Assembly: GCA_944383015.1 (NCBI GenBank)
Contig: CALWOC010000001.1
Location: 427,976 to 491,975 of the forward strand
From: an uncultured Clostridia bacterium
GTDB taxonomy: Bacteria > Bacillota > Clostridia > TANB77 > CAG-465
DNA length: 64,000 bases
Direction of reading: 5' to 3'
In this document: positions 47,354-57,703 of the stretch, piece by piece
Layout of the letters: each line of letters begins with the position of its first letter
How positions within the stretch are numbered: position 1 is the first letter of the stretch
The notes under the pieces: model-generated
Databases searched by the model: none
The model's input: only the letters and a program-made list of their open reading frames with translations
Told to the model about the DNA's origin: nothing
Translations under genes and position numbers: made by a program

Positions 47354-48325
47354 TTATATGTCATCATAAAAATCATCTGTACTATCATATTCTCTTTGTG
47401 AATAGCTTTGATAACTTTTCTTTTTGTTATCAGATATTGTTCTTTTTGCTTCTATCTTTTTGTCTGGCATAAGTTTTGGACTTTCATTTTCCTCAATCTC
47501 TTCCACAGTTTTAAATCCTTTTTTATACCAGCTACTAATAATTGCATCAATATATTTTATTGATGGATTTGTTGTAGATGTGCTTCTTTTTAATCCTTCT
47601 TCTATAATATCAAAATCATATCCATACTCTTCTATCCATTTTTTTACATATACTTCTTCATATTTAGATAAACTTCTACCAAGATTTAATGCTCTTGATA
47701 TCTTTTGTTTAATTTTATTAAACTTATCATAATTATCTAAAAAGCTCTCTAATTCTTCAAAAGTTTTTACTCCACCATTATGCCAAGTCTCAGCAACTGC
47801 AAAAACATATTTTCTATTTAAAGCTTTTCTCTCCTTACAATATTGAAAAAGTGCAATCATAACTTCTTCAGAAAAAGAATACATATTGAATAAATTACCT
47901 ATATCTGTACTCCAATTAAAAGTCATAAGTCCATTAAAAAAGCTTTCACAAATAGCATCAACTGCTGCCTTTCTCTTTTCATCTATAACATTTTCATATT
48001 TTTTTTGTCTATTATCGAATTTAGGAGTATATGTTTTATTTATTTCCATTTCTTTTAAATCGACTACTATAACATTTCTAGTTGTTTTTTGAAGAAGTCC
48101 TTCTGCTTGTAATACTTCAACACTTGTCTTTACCTCATCATTTGATAGTCCTAAATCTTTAACTATAATATCCGAGTCAACATCAGCACCTTTTTTTAAT
48201 AAATATAAAATATACATATAAACTTTTATATCATTACCACTTAATGATTTCATATTATTTTGAATAAATAAATCTGGCACCAAAGTATCTCCTAGTTCCA
48301 GCTTGTTTTTTTGTATAAATTTCAT
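47354..48325 (-). CDS. DnaD/DnaB-domain replication initiation protein
   Basis: The 323-residue protein has an N-terminal winged-helix-like region and a C-terminal DnaB_2/DnaD domain (VKKWIEEYGYDFDIIEEG and YIDAIISSWYKKGF with the YxxxIxxxW motif). It acts in primosome assembly and replication restart together with DnaI, the next gene. TTGAAA-17-TATAAT promoter at 48354-48382. RBS TAGGAGAT. Confidence 0.9.
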   Translation of the reverse strand: MKFIQKNKLELGDTLVPDLFIQNNMKSLSGNDIKVYMYILYLLKKGADVDSDIIVKDLGLSNDEVKTSVEVLQAEGLLQKTTRNVIVVDLKEMEINKTYTPKFDNRQKKYENVIDEKRKAAVDAICESFFNGLMTFNWSTDIGNLFNMYSFSEEVMIALFQYCKERKALNRKYVFAVAETWHNGGVKTFEELESFLDNYDKFNKIKQKISRALNLGRSLSKYEEVYVKKWIEEYGYDFDIIEEGLKRSTSTTNPSIKYIDAIISSWYKKGFKTVEEIEENESPKLMPDKKIEAKRTISDNKKKSYQSYSQREYDSTDDFYDDI

Positions 48326-48353
48326 AAATAAATCTCCTAATCAACTGGGGTTC

Positions 48354-48382
48354 ATTATATCACTTTTATACATTTTTTTCAA
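48354..48382 (-). promoter_or_regulatory. Promoter of the dnaD-dnaI operon
   Basis: Minus-strand TTGAAA (48377-48382), 17-base spacer, TATAAT (48354-48359); the VirB-like genes upstream end just before it. Confidence 0.8.
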
Positions 48383-48386
48383 TATA

Positions 48387-48725
48387 CTATTTTTTTACAA
48401 AATTTTTATATATTAATCTTTTCATGTTATTTTTTCGGCTGTTTAAATATACTTTCCTTGATAAGAAAAATTTTAATATAATATATAGTTTATCTATTAT
48501 ACTTTCTTCATTTATATTTAACATTATAAAAATAAGTAGTGGCAATATAAAATTTATTATAATATATACCTTTATAGTATATGATATATTAAAATAAAAA
48601 ACTATTTTAATAACCAAATAAATATATATTACACTAAATACAAGTGTCTTGTAATCTATAATACCAAGCCACTTATTTTTTCTATTATAAACGTTAAATA
48701 TTTCTTGTTTATTAATTTTTTCCAT
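48387..48725 (-). CDS. Small two-TM membrane protein, VirB3/PrgI-like (tentative)
   Basis: The 112-residue protein has two hydrophobic helices (about 29-47 and 53-70) separated by a few residues, then a basic tail (RKNNMKRLIYKNF). Layout and size match the VirB3/PrgI membrane subunit of T4SS. RBS GGAGAT lies 11 bases before the ATG. The start overlaps the end of the VirB6-like gene. No VirB4 follows; a separate dnaD unit begins next. Confidence 0.55.
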   Translation of the reverse strand: MEKINKQEIFNVYNRKNKWLGIIDYKTLVFSVIYIYLVIKIVFYFNISYTIKVYIIINFILPLLIFIMLNINEESIIDKLYIILKFFLSRKVYLNSRKNNMKRLIYKNFVKK

Positions 48726-49515
48726 ATAATTTTAAATCTCCAACAACTTGACAAATTTTAAACATAATAATAACACTACCTATGAGAATAGGAATATATA
48801 CATCTTCTTTTTTAGAAACAACAGGAACATAAATAACAATATAATTAACTATTTGAATTATAAGATTAAAAACAAAAATTTTTAACCAAAAATAAAATAT
48901 AAATTTAGATTTATTACTAACTAAACATAAAAATATAAAAGGAGAAATAATTATACATAAATTTATTACAACGTATCTTATAGAAAAAAATATAATTAAA
49001 GCAAGAATATATATACATATTATCATATCTTTGAGTCCATTTATTCCACCTTTATCTGCAAGATTAAAAAAATCATCTAATGTAGAAATATCATCTTCTA
49101 AAAAACTGTAATCAATTTTTTTATTTGACACCTCTTCTAAAAAGGTTTTTATTGTATCCGAAAACACATAATTTATATTAATAACCTCTTTACATATATA
49201 TAAAGAATTTGAACTTATAATTGATATTATTATTATTTTAATAATAAAATAATATATGTTATTTATTGATGTACTACTATATAAAGAAATTATACTTTTA
49301 AACACATAATATAAAATAATACCAGAAATAATAACATTCAAAATTAAAATCATATTATTAAAATTTTTACTAATAAATATAGACTTTAAAGGCTCTTTTT
49401 CAAATATTTCAGGACTAATTATAGATATTTTATTTATAAAATCATATCCTTGCGATTTTATAGAAGAATAAAATATATTTAAAATATTGTTCAAATTATC
49501 TAATATTTTTTCCAT
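48712..49515 (-). CDS. Polytopic membrane protein, VirB6/TrbL-like (tentative)
   Basis: The 267-residue protein has about six TM helices with a polar segment (about 125-160) between them, and a NLCIIISPFIFLCLVSN segment plus FYFWLKIFVFN resembling TrbL/VirB6 proteins of Firmicute conjugation systems. Its ATG overlaps the stop of the pilin-like gene (TGATG), a translational coupling. T4SS membership is inference from topology and neighbours. Confidence 0.55.
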   Translation of the reverse strand: MEKILDNLNNILNIFYSSIKSQGYDFINKISIISPEIFEKEPLKSIFISKNFNNMILILNVIISGIILYYVFKSIISLYSSTSINNIYYFIIKIIIISIISSNSLYICKEVININYVFSDTIKTFLEEVSNKKIDYSFLEDDISTLDDFFNLADKGGINGLKDMIICIYILALIIFFSIRYVVINLCIIISPFIFLCLVSNKSKFIFYFWLKIFVFNLIIQIVNYIVIYVPVVSKKEDVYIPILIGSVIIMFKICQVVGDLKLYGKN

Positions 49516-49838
49516 CACTTCGCTACTGTTTCAATAAATTTAATAATAACATCTAGTAATCTTATTGCAGCATATCCAACAACACTATTTATAATTATTT
49601 GTTTTCCCATAATTAATTTTCTTTCATCTCCAAAACTTAGTTTTCTAACTAATATCCCACTTGCTATACACACCCCTGCTATAGGTGTTGATATCTTCTC
49701 AAGATATCCTTGTATTTTATTAAAAGCAGATGTAATTTTAGTAACAAGACTTGGTGTAGATGAAGCAGCGTACACAGTGGATAATAATATAAAGCAAGTG
49801 GATATTAACAATATACACATAAAAAATCTATACTTCAT
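49515..49838 (-). CDS. VirB2/TrbC-like pilin precursor (tentative)
   Basis: The 107-residue protein has a signal peptide (KYRFFMCILLISTCFILL with cleavage after about VYAA), then two short hydrophobic helices, the arrangement of VirB2/TrbC pilins (ISTPIAGVCIASGILV and IIINSVVGYAAIRLLDVI). RBS AAAGGAG precedes the ATG. It is the first gene of a coupled trio with VirB6- and VirB3-like proteins. Confidence 0.55.
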   Translation of the reverse strand: MKYRFFMCILLISTCFILLSTVYAASSTPSLVTKITSAFNKIQGYLEKISTPIAGVCIASGILVRKLSFGDERKLIMGKQIIINSVVGYAAIRLLDVIIKFIETVAK

Positions 49839-49865
49839 AAGACCACTCCTTTAAAAAAGTATAAT

Positions 49866-50058
49866 GTGATTCAAATATATAAAATTTTGTAAAAAACTAA
49901 GATGTGAAAATGTATCGTTCAAAAATGAATTCTTTTCTCCTCTCAAAAGTATCATAGTCACAAAATAATACATTTTAGAATAAAATATTATGAAGAAATA
50001 AAAAAGAAAAAAGTAAATTAAGAATAAAAATAAGTTTAGAAACATATATTTGAATCAC
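49866..50058. repeat. Short AT-rich segment flanked by 15-bp perfect inverted repeats
   Basis: GTGATTCAAATATAT (49866-49880) and its exact reverse complement (50044-50058) enclose 163 bases. The inside holds no supported gene; a 64-codon hydrophobic frame on the minus strand (49851-50045) lacks a ribosome binding site. It may be a MITE-like element or a long hairpin RNA. No clear target-site duplication was found. The rest of the gap to 50206 shows only AT-rich sequence. Confidence 0.5.
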
Positions 50059-50206
50059 GAGTAATATACTAACATTCTATTTATACCCTTACAATACTTT
50101 TTGACCAATGTTATAAAACTAGTGCTTTTGCAAATAATAAATTGTAGAAATATAGTATTAATTAACTTAAAATTTGATATTTTTTTTACAATTTTAAAAA
50201 AATCTA

Positions 50207-50235
50207 TTGACAAGGTCCCAAAATTGTAGTATTAT
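50207..50235 (+). promoter_or_regulatory. Promoter of the tRNA operon
   Basis: TTGACA (50207-50212), 17-base spacer, TATTAT (50230-50235). Confidence 0.85.
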
Positions 50236-50278
50236 ATATGCGCAGTCAGTTGTGAAACTGATTGTAATATACTTTGTT

Positions 50279-50354
50279 GGGCCATTAGCTCAGTTGGCAG
50301 AGCACTTGACTTTTAATCAAGTTGTCCGCAGTTCGAATCTGCGATGGCTCACCA
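50279..50354 (+). tRNA. tRNA-Lys (anticodon TTT)
   Basis: Acceptor GGGCCAT pairs with ATGGCTC, the anticodon loop CTTTTAA gives TTT, and CCA is encoded. First of three tRNAs behind a consensus promoter. Confidence 0.95.
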
Positions 50355-50361
50355 TAAATGG

Positions 50362-50436
50362 GGCCCGTTGGTCAATCGGTTAAGACATCGCCCTTTCACG
50401 GCGGAGTGAGGAGTTCGACTCTCCTACGGGTCACCA
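50362..50436 (+). tRNA. tRNA-Glu (anticodon TTC)
   Basis: Acceptor GGCCCGT pairs with ACGGGTC, the loop CTTTCAC gives TTC, and CCA is encoded. Confidence 0.95.
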
Positions 50437-50449
50437 TTAAAAGTATATT

Positions 50450-50525
50450 GCCGGAATAGCTCAGTTGGTAGAGCAACGGTCTTGTAAACCGTAGGTCCTC
50501 AGTTCGAATCTGAGTTTCGGCTCCA
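50450..50525 (+). tRNA. tRNA-Thr (anticodon TGT)
   Basis: Acceptor GCCGGAA pairs with TTTCGGC, the loop CTTGTAA gives TGT, and CCA is encoded. Its last bases are the left copy of the GGCTCCAT repeat that bounds the mobile element. Confidence 0.95.
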
Positions 50526-50526
50526 T
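50519..50526 (+). repeat. Left copy of GGCTCCAT, candidate attL core
   Basis: The 8 bases comprise the end of tRNA-Thr and are repeated at 57117-57124, at the other end of the insertion. Confidence 0.5.
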
Positions 50527-50563
50527 AAGGTAAAATCGTCGCACCAATGTGACGTTAATGATT

Positions 50564-50591
50564 AAATCAATCTGAAAAGATTGATTTTTTT
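50564..50591 (+). terminator. Terminator just inside the left end of the island
   Basis: AAATCAATCT pairs with AGATTGATTT around GAAA, followed by T-residues. Confidence 0.85.
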
Positions 50592-50623
50592 ATGCGTTAT
50601 TGCAAAGAAAGGTGTGATGTGAT

Positions 50624-50896
50624 ATGATTAAAATAATTAAAAAGAAAATCAATATGAGTGATGAACTCAAAACCAAAATTAATTGGTCTTGCAAATTTAA
50701 TAACAGACCCTACCAGATTATTGAGGGTCACCTAAGAATTGTGGAACATACAAATCTAGCGTATGTTGAGCCACACAAAGTAATTATTGGAGATACACTG
50801 TATTTATTCTTCAATGAACAAAAATATTTTTATATTGGGAATTTAAAGAAGAAAATCCCTATTGCTGATTTATCAGACTACATAGCAAGGCATTAA
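50624..50896 (+). CDS. Small protein of unknown function at the left end of the island
   Basis: The 90-residue protein is basic at its N terminus (MIKIIKKKINMSDELKTKI) and strand-rich after. No family recognised; a later in-frame ATG (50654) is an alternative start. GAAAGGTG lies about ten bases upstream. It is followed by a terminator hairpin at 50966-50994 that separates it from the recombinase. Confidence 0.65.
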   Translation: MIKIIKKKINMSDELKTKINWSCKFNNRPYQIIEGHLRIVEHTNLAYVEPHKVIIGDTLYLFFNEQKYFYIGNLKKKIPIADLSDYIARH

Positions 50897-50944
50897 TTAA
50901 TTGAGAGTTTATATACTCCCATAATATTGGTTTATTTTGTCGTG

Positions 50945-52867
<1,923 letters not shown>

Positions 52868-52869
52868 AA

Positions 52870-53232
52870 ATGGAATTAAAATATACAAGAACTGGTGATT
52901 ATGAATTACCAAATTTAACCTTAAATGATAATAAAAAAGGAACAATTAATAAATATGGAATGTTAAGACTTGATTATTTAAAAGCACATAAAAAAGCACT
53001 TTACACTACACTTTTAATGAAAGATGAACTTACTAATCATCTTGTTTCGGTAAGTAAAGATGCAGAAAATTTATTAAATAATTTGATGGAAAGTTATAAA
53101 ATATCAGATGAAAAACTATCTGAAAAAAGTAAAGAAACAAATCAAATTGAATGGGTAAAACTTATGAATAATTATAAAAATACTGCTGAAGAAATTATAT
53201 TAAAAGAATTAATTTATACTGAAAATGTGTGA
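52870..53232 (+). CDS. tnpV: TnpV-like transposon protein
   Basis: The 120-residue protein shares the TnpV pattern of Tn4451-type elements: YELPNLTLNDNKKGTINKYG, then LRLDYLKAHKKALYTTLL, and the C-terminal EEIILKELIYTENV. Its function in transposition is unclear in the family. It begins two bases after the recombinase and so is cotranscribed. Confidence 0.85.
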   Translation: MELKYTRTGDYELPNLTLNDNKKGTINKYGMLRLDYLKAHKKALYTTLLMKDELTNHLVSVSKDAENLLNNLMESYKISDEKLSEKSKETNQIEWVKLMNNYKNTAEEIILKELIYTENV

Positions 53233-53308
53233 GTACGTACTCACATATTGTGTATAGCCAGCACTGAATTTATACTCCCGTATAAATTCGTATATGGGAA
53301 TTCCCATA
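53228..53308. promoter_or_regulatory. Cluster of three inverted repeats, candidate oriT
   Basis: TGTGAGTACGTACTCACA (53228-53245) is an 18-bp perfect palindrome overlapping the tnpV stop. A 9-bp repeat GAATTTATA/TATAAATTC follows, and TATGGGAATTCCCATA (53293-53308) is a 16-bp palindrome. They lie directly upstream of the MobC-like gene, the usual place for an oriT. Confidence 0.5.
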
Positions 53309-53339
53309 CCCTTAATGTTTAGAAAGGAGATTTTAAACT

Positions 53340-53711
53340 GTGAGAATAAGAAATAATAAAGTTAATGTATTTTTAAGCAATGATGAGAAATTTATTTTAA
53401 AAAGAGATTCTTCAAAACTAAACTTATCCCAGTCTGAATATATTAGAAATTTAATTGTAGGATATGAGATTAAAATTCCAGAAGTTAAAGAAGAACAAAA
53501 ACCTAAAAAAGAAGAATATATTATAGAGAATATTGCTAAAGCACTAGAAGAAAATATTGAATGCCTAATTAAAGTAAAAAATAAATTTCACTACCTTGGA
53601 TATTTTGAAGATGAACGAGCAATCGGAACTAAAATTGAATATTTAAAATTACAGAATACTACACTAAAGAAATATATACCTATTGAAAATGATAAAGACA
53701 ATGCCACCTAA
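53340..53711 (+). CDS. MobC-like ribbon-helix-helix protein
   Basis: The 123-residue protein begins at GTG with AAAGGAG about ten bases upstream. Residues 1-45 (RIRNNKVNVFLSNDEKFILK and SQSEYIRNLIVGY) match the RHH/MobC-type fold of plasmid mobilisation accessory proteins that bind oriT; a helical C-terminal part follows. No relaxase gene accompanies it. Confidence 0.75.
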   Translation: MRIRNNKVNVFLSNDEKFILKRDSSKLNLSQSEYIRNLIVGYEIKIPEVKEEQKPKKEEYIIENIAKALEENIECLIKVKNKFHYLGYFEDERAIGTKIEYLKLQNTTLKKYIPIENDKDNAT

Positions 53712-53722
53712 GCATTGTCTTT
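53694..53722 (+). terminator. Weak terminator after the MobC-like gene
   Basis: AAAGACAATGC pairs with GCATTGTCTTT but the T-tract is short (TTTATG). Confidence 0.5.
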
Positions 53723-53744
53723 ATGAATATTAAAAATTTACATA

Positions 53745-54881
53745 TTAGTTTTTGACTTTTTTTGCAATTATAATCTTGCTAATGGAAAAGTATATAATTC
53801 CAAATGCTAATATTATTCCACAATTTTGAATAACAGGTTGTATAGTTTCATAATTAAATGTTGATAATTTGGTTATATCATAATTTCCTTGTATAAACCA
53901 ATATGAAGGAAATATTTTAGAAAAGTTAATTATATTTGTGTCTAACCATTCAATCGGAACAAAACATCCTGAAATAAAACTTAATCCCAATGAAATTACA
54001 TTTTGTATTCCAGAAATTACATTTTCATTCTTAATTAAACATCCTATCAAATAAGCTAAACTTGTAGCAGTAATTGCAAAACATAACGAATTAAGTATTA
54101 ACAGTAATCCGTTTATAGTAAACATCAAATCTTTATAAAGAATAACACTTATTAAAATAAAAATTGCCCATATACTTAAAGTTAATGTCATATGTCCTAA
54201 AAACAATTGATTTGAAAAACTTTTAGGATTTAGTTTGCTTACATTATTTCTTTTTCTTATTGTTTCCTTATTAAATATGCACATTATTGTTCCAATTATA
54301 AATGTAAATATTGATAGGAAAGCATAATTTTCAAAACTATAATAAACCGCTAACTTTTCCATATCAGATTGATTTTCACTTGAAACTTTTACTTCAATCT
54401 CATTTTGAATATCTTTTTCTATATTATTAATTATTTCATTTTCGGTCATACCAACTTTTGAATAATTTTCTGCTATTTTAAAATATCTGTTAACCAAAAG
54501 TTCAGTATATTCTGAAACATTTTGTGTGGATTTTTTAATTTTTACATTTGGTTCATTTCCCATTAAAAGATTTGCGCCAAAGTTGTCAGGTATTATTAAA
54601 ATAGAATCTACTTTATTCAAATATAAAGAATCCTGAATTGCTTTTTCATTATCTTCAACTTCTACTATTTCTGCTCGTTCTGTAATGTAATCTACAAAAT
54701 TATTAGACAAAGAAGACTCATCATAATTTATTACTGCTATTTTGGGCTCTACACTAACATAATCTTCTGTACTTGTATAACTTGTATTTATAACAGATAC
54801 TCCGATAGAGATAGCAGAAAACATTATTATAATACCTAAATGTCTTTTAACTATATTAAAATAATTCTTAAATACTATCAT
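53745..54881 (-). CDS. ABC-2 type exporter permease, second subunit
   Basis: The 378-residue protein has one N-terminal TM, a large extracytoplasmic loop (about 40-185) and five C-terminal TM helices, as in the ABC-2 (DrrB-like) permease family. It overlaps the previous permease by 14 bases. With its sister gene and ATPase it forms a heterodimeric exporter; substrate unknown (drug, lipid or peptide). AAGGAGGA precedes the ATG. Confidence 0.88.
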   Translation of the reverse strand: MIVFKNYFNIVKRHLGIIIMFSAISIGVSVINTSYTSTEDYVSVEPKIAVINYDESSLSNNFVDYITERAEIVEVEDNEKAIQDSLYLNKVDSILIIPDNFGANLLMGNEPNVKIKKSTQNVSEYTELLVNRYFKIAENYSKVGMTENEIINNIEKDIQNEIEVKVSSENQSDMEKLAVYYSFENYAFLSIFTFIIGTIMCIFNKETIRKRNNVSKLNPKSFSNQLFLGHMTLTLSIWAIFILISVILYKDLMFTINGLLLILNSLCFAITATSLAYLIGCLIKNENVISGIQNVISLGLSFISGCFVPIEWLDTNIINFSKIFPSYWFIQGNYDITKLSTFNYETIQPVIQNCGIILAFGIIYFSISKIIIAKKVKN

Positions 54882-56013
54882 ATTTTTTCCTCCTTATAAA
54901 CATAAAAGATAATGTTATTAATACCAGAGAAAAAATTGATATTCTTGCTAAACAATTATAATAAACATCTAAATTATCGTAAGCAAATAATGAATATAAA
55001 CCATCAGTAATAATATTTACTGGATTTATTTTAGCAAGCAATGGGAATGTTTCATCAAAGAATACTTTTATATCAATAACTCCCATCATTCCAGAAAAGA
55101 AACAACAAGTCATTGTTACAGAAATTAATATTCCTATTTTAAATCCTTCTGATTTTCTGTTAGAAACTCCTACAAAAGTTCCTAATGATGTACCTGCTAA
55201 GCATCCAACCATTGCTAACACTACTGTTGGTAATATTTGATTTCCAAAATTTATATTAAATACAAATATCAAATATAAGAACAATAATGCAAGTGCTACA
55301 AGTTGAATGACATAACCTGCAAGTAATCCTGCTAATATCATTTTAAATTTATTTACTGGAGCCATACACATTCTTGCTCCTTTTTTACTTAAATTAGCCT
55401 CACAGTCTTTTATAACTTCAAGACCAATTAAACTTCCGTATAAACAAGTCATTGCGATAAGAGTAAAAAAGTAATTTATACTGAAATCTATATTTTCGTT
55501 TGAATCATCTGTAATATAATTCTTTTCTTCATATAATGTTTCTAATACACCATTATATAAAATTTCTGGATTATAATTTATCATTTGAGTTGTTGCATTA
55601 GACATTTGATAATATTCATCTAGCACACTCTTTATAATAGTTTGATTTATTCCATTTGTTTTTACTATCATTTGGGGATTATTATCTTCCTTTAATAATA
55701 TGTATCCATCAATTTCCTCATTATCTAATAATTTTTGTGCCTCACTTTCATCAACATACACAGTATTAAATAATTGATTTTCATTTTCTTTTGACAAACT
55801 AGAAATCACTTCTTTTAATATTTTATCTTCTTGATAATATTGATTATCCACAACTGCAACAGGTATAACTTCCATTTCAAAAGCCTCACCTACATTACCT
55901 AACGCAAGTTGAAAGAATGTACCTAATACAAAAGGAAATATTAATGACCAAAAAAGCATCGCTTTATTTTTCAAAAGAATCTTCATTTTATTCATAAATA
56001 AATGCTTAAACAT
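54868..56013 (-). CDS. ABC-2 type exporter permease, first subunit
   Basis: The 381-residue protein has the same layout as the gene after it: TM1 (about 18-38), an external loop of about 150 residues, and five TM helices at the C terminus. RBS TAAGGAGG. Ten bases separate it from the ATPase gene. The pair probably arose by duplication. Confidence 0.88.
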   Translation of the reverse strand: MFKHLFMNKMKILLKNKAMLFWSLIFPFVLGTFFQLALGNVGEAFEMEVIPVAVVDNQYYQEDKILKEVISSLSKENENQLFNTVYVDESEAQKLLDNEEIDGYILLKEDNNPQMIVKTNGINQTIIKSVLDEYYQMSNATTQMINYNPEILYNGVLETLYEEKNYITDDSNENIDFSINYFFTLIAMTCLYGSLIGLEVIKDCEANLSKKGARMCMAPVNKFKMILAGLLAGYVIQLVALALLFLYLIFVFNINFGNQILPTVVLAMVGCLAGTSLGTFVGVSNRKSEGFKIGILISVTMTCCFFSGMMGVIDIKVFFDETFPLLAKINPVNIITDGLYSLFAYDNLDVYYNCLARISIFSLVLITLSFMFIRRKKYDSI

Positions 56014-56023
56014 AATTTCCTCC

Positions 56024-56962
56024 TTAATCTCTTAATTGTTTTCCTGTTAATTCTAAAAACACATCATTCAGAGTTGGAAGTTCAGAAAATATTTTAGTAT
56101 ATTTAACATTATTTTCTTTTAGGAAAGATATCATTTTTTCAAGATTATCTTCACCTTTTTTATATGTAACAAATAAAGTAGCATCTTCATACTTAACATC
56201 TATTATATTTTCCATAGTCTTTAATTCAGATACAATTGCTTTCTTCAAGTTTGGGGCTTCTACTGTGATTTTTTCACCCATTGTTGTTAATTCTTTTAAA
56301 GCCTCTTTTGTACCAAGTGCAATTACTTTTCCTTTATCTAAAATTGCTATTCTATTGCATAATTGTTCTACTTCTTCCATATAGTGTGTAGTATAAACAA
56401 TTGTAGCACCATTTTTATTTAATTCTTTAATTCCCTCTAAAATACTATTTCTACTTTGAGGATCTACTGCAACAGTTGGCTCATCTAAAAATATAAGTTC
56501 TGGTTTATGTGCAATACCACAAGCAATATTTAATCTTCTAAGTAATCCACCAGATAGTTGTTTTGGTCGGAATTTTTTAAATTCTCCAAGTCCAGTTAAT
56601 TTTATTGCGTCCTCAACATATTGTTCTCTTTTCTTTTTATTTTTTATATATAATCCACAAAAATAATTAATATTTTCATATACAGTTAATTCATCAAAAA
56701 CTGCAACATCTTGAAATACAACACCAATTTTTGATTTTATATTATAACAATTTGGTTGCATTTCTTTACCAAATATTTTTATACTTCCTTTCTCAAAATT
56801 TAATAAAGATAAAATACAATTTATAGTAGTTGATTTACCGCTTCCATTTGGTCCAAGAAGTCCAAATATTTTACCTTTTTCAACATAGATTGATAAATCA
56901 TCTATTGCTTTAAATTTACCATAACTTTTAGTTAAGTTTTCAATTTCAATTATTTTTTCCAT
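56024..56962 (-). CDS. ABC exporter ATP-binding protein (DrrA/CcmA-like)
   Basis: The 312-residue ATPase has Walker A LLGPNGSGKST, signature LSGGLLRRLN, Walker B LIFLDEPTVAVDP and the TTHYMEE H-loop, followed by an about 80-residue C-terminal extension typical of DrrA-like drug exporter ATPases. It leads the operon with both permeases and may be resistance or self-protection cargo of the island. RBS AAGGAGG. TATAAT at about 56994-56999 may be the -10 element. Confidence 0.9.
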   Translation of the reverse strand: MEKIIEIENLTKSYGKFKAIDDLSIYVEKGKIFGLLGPNGSGKSTTINCILSLLNFEKGSIKIFGKEMQPNCYNIKSKIGVVFQDVAVFDELTVYENINYFCGLYIKNKKKREQYVEDAIKLTGLGEFKKFRPKQLSGGLLRRLNIACGIAHKPELIFLDEPTVAVDPQSRNSILEGIKELNKNGATIVYTTHYMEEVEQLCNRIAILDKGKVIALGTKEALKELTTMGEKITVEAPNLKKAIVSELKTMENIIDVKYEDATLFVTYKKGEDNLEKMISFLKENNVKYTKIFSELPTLNDVFLELTGKQLRD

Positions 56963-57026
56963 AACTTCCTCCTTGTTTTGAACTGGTATAATTATACTGT
57001 AAATATCAAAATTTTTCCATACTCCC

Positions 57027-57054
57027 TTGAAAATATATAGGAAAATGATATAAT
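57027..57054 (+). promoter_or_regulatory. Outward-facing promoter near the right end of the island
   Basis: TTGAAA (57027-57032), 16-base spacer, TATAAT (57049-57054). It points out of the element towards 57124. In a circular form it would read across the joint into the left end, and in the chromosome it would give a short transcript ending at 57172. Confidence 0.65.
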
Positions 57055-57116
57055 GAATTTATCAGAGAGATTTAATCAAATCTTATAGCTTTAATTTCGC
57101 ATACGTGTATAGTTAA

Positions 57117-57124
57117 GGCTCCAT
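57117..57124 (+). repeat. Right copy of GGCTCCAT, candidate attR core
   Basis: Matches the last bases of tRNA-Thr at 50519-50526; followed within 13 bases by a strong terminator. Confidence 0.5.
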
Positions 57125-57136
57125 TAAAAATGGTTA

Positions 57137-57172
57137 AACAAGTAATCTTTTAAGGTTACTTGTTTTTTTTTA
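57137..57172 (+). terminator. Probable native terminator of the tRNA operon
   Basis: AACAAGTAAT(C) pairs with (G)GTTACTTGTT, followed by eight or nine T residues. It lies just outside the right repeat. Confidence 0.8.
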
Positions 57173-57208
57173 CTTAAATAATGTATAATTACTGTAGGAG
57201 GGATATAT

Positions 57209-57670
57209 ATGAAAAAAGATAAAACAATAATACTAACTTTGTCAATTATAATTATCGTTTTAGTTTTAGGATTACTAGGATATTCTTGGTACAAATATCA
57301 GTCAGAAAAAGTACTATCTGATAGTTTAAAGCAAATACAACTCTTAAATGAAATTTATTCAGATTTTATATCTAAAAACAAAGAAGAAAACGCTACTATT
57401 ACATTTGACAACAGTGCTTTAACTAACTTTATAACTAAAGAAATATATAGTAATAGTGATATAGAGAAATTAAAAGAACTAGAAATAAATCTTGAAAATC
57501 CGAATAAAACATTTACTTTTAGCATAATGTATGATGATATATCAAATTGTTTAACATTGTTTTTAAAAGAAAATGGTAGTAGTCATTCAATATCTAAAAA
57601 TTATTACTTAAATCCTAGTCCATTTAATATAAATTATAAAACTAATAATATTAGTACAATTACTAGTTAA
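57209..57670 (+). CDS. Membrane-anchored small protein of unknown function
   Basis: The 153-residue protein has a short basic N terminus, one TM (about 8-27, IILTLSIIIIVLVLGLLGY) and a polar external part of about 120 residues, with no motif. RBS AGGAGGG precedes the ATG. Followed by a terminator that also serves the convergent gene. Confidence 0.7.
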   Translation: MKKDKTIILTLSIIIIVLVLGLLGYSWYKYQSEKVLSDSLKQIQLLNEIYSDFISKNKEENATITFDNSALTNFITKEIYSNSDIEKLKELEINLENPNKTFTFSIMYDDISNCLTLFLKENGSSHSISKNYYLNPSPFNINYKTNNISTITS

Positions 57671-57676
57671 TAAATA

Positions 57677-57703
57677 AAAACACTTCATTTTGAAGTGTTT
57701 TTT
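57677..57703. terminator. Bidirectional terminator
   Basis: AAAACACTTCA pairs with TGAAGTGTTTT around TTT; T-residues on both sides. Confidence 0.8.

Noticed and set aside
49851..50045. A 64-codon hydrophobic open frame on the minus strand
   Set aside because: It has no ribosome binding site, is very A+T rich and fills the interior of an inverted-repeat segment; more likely chance.
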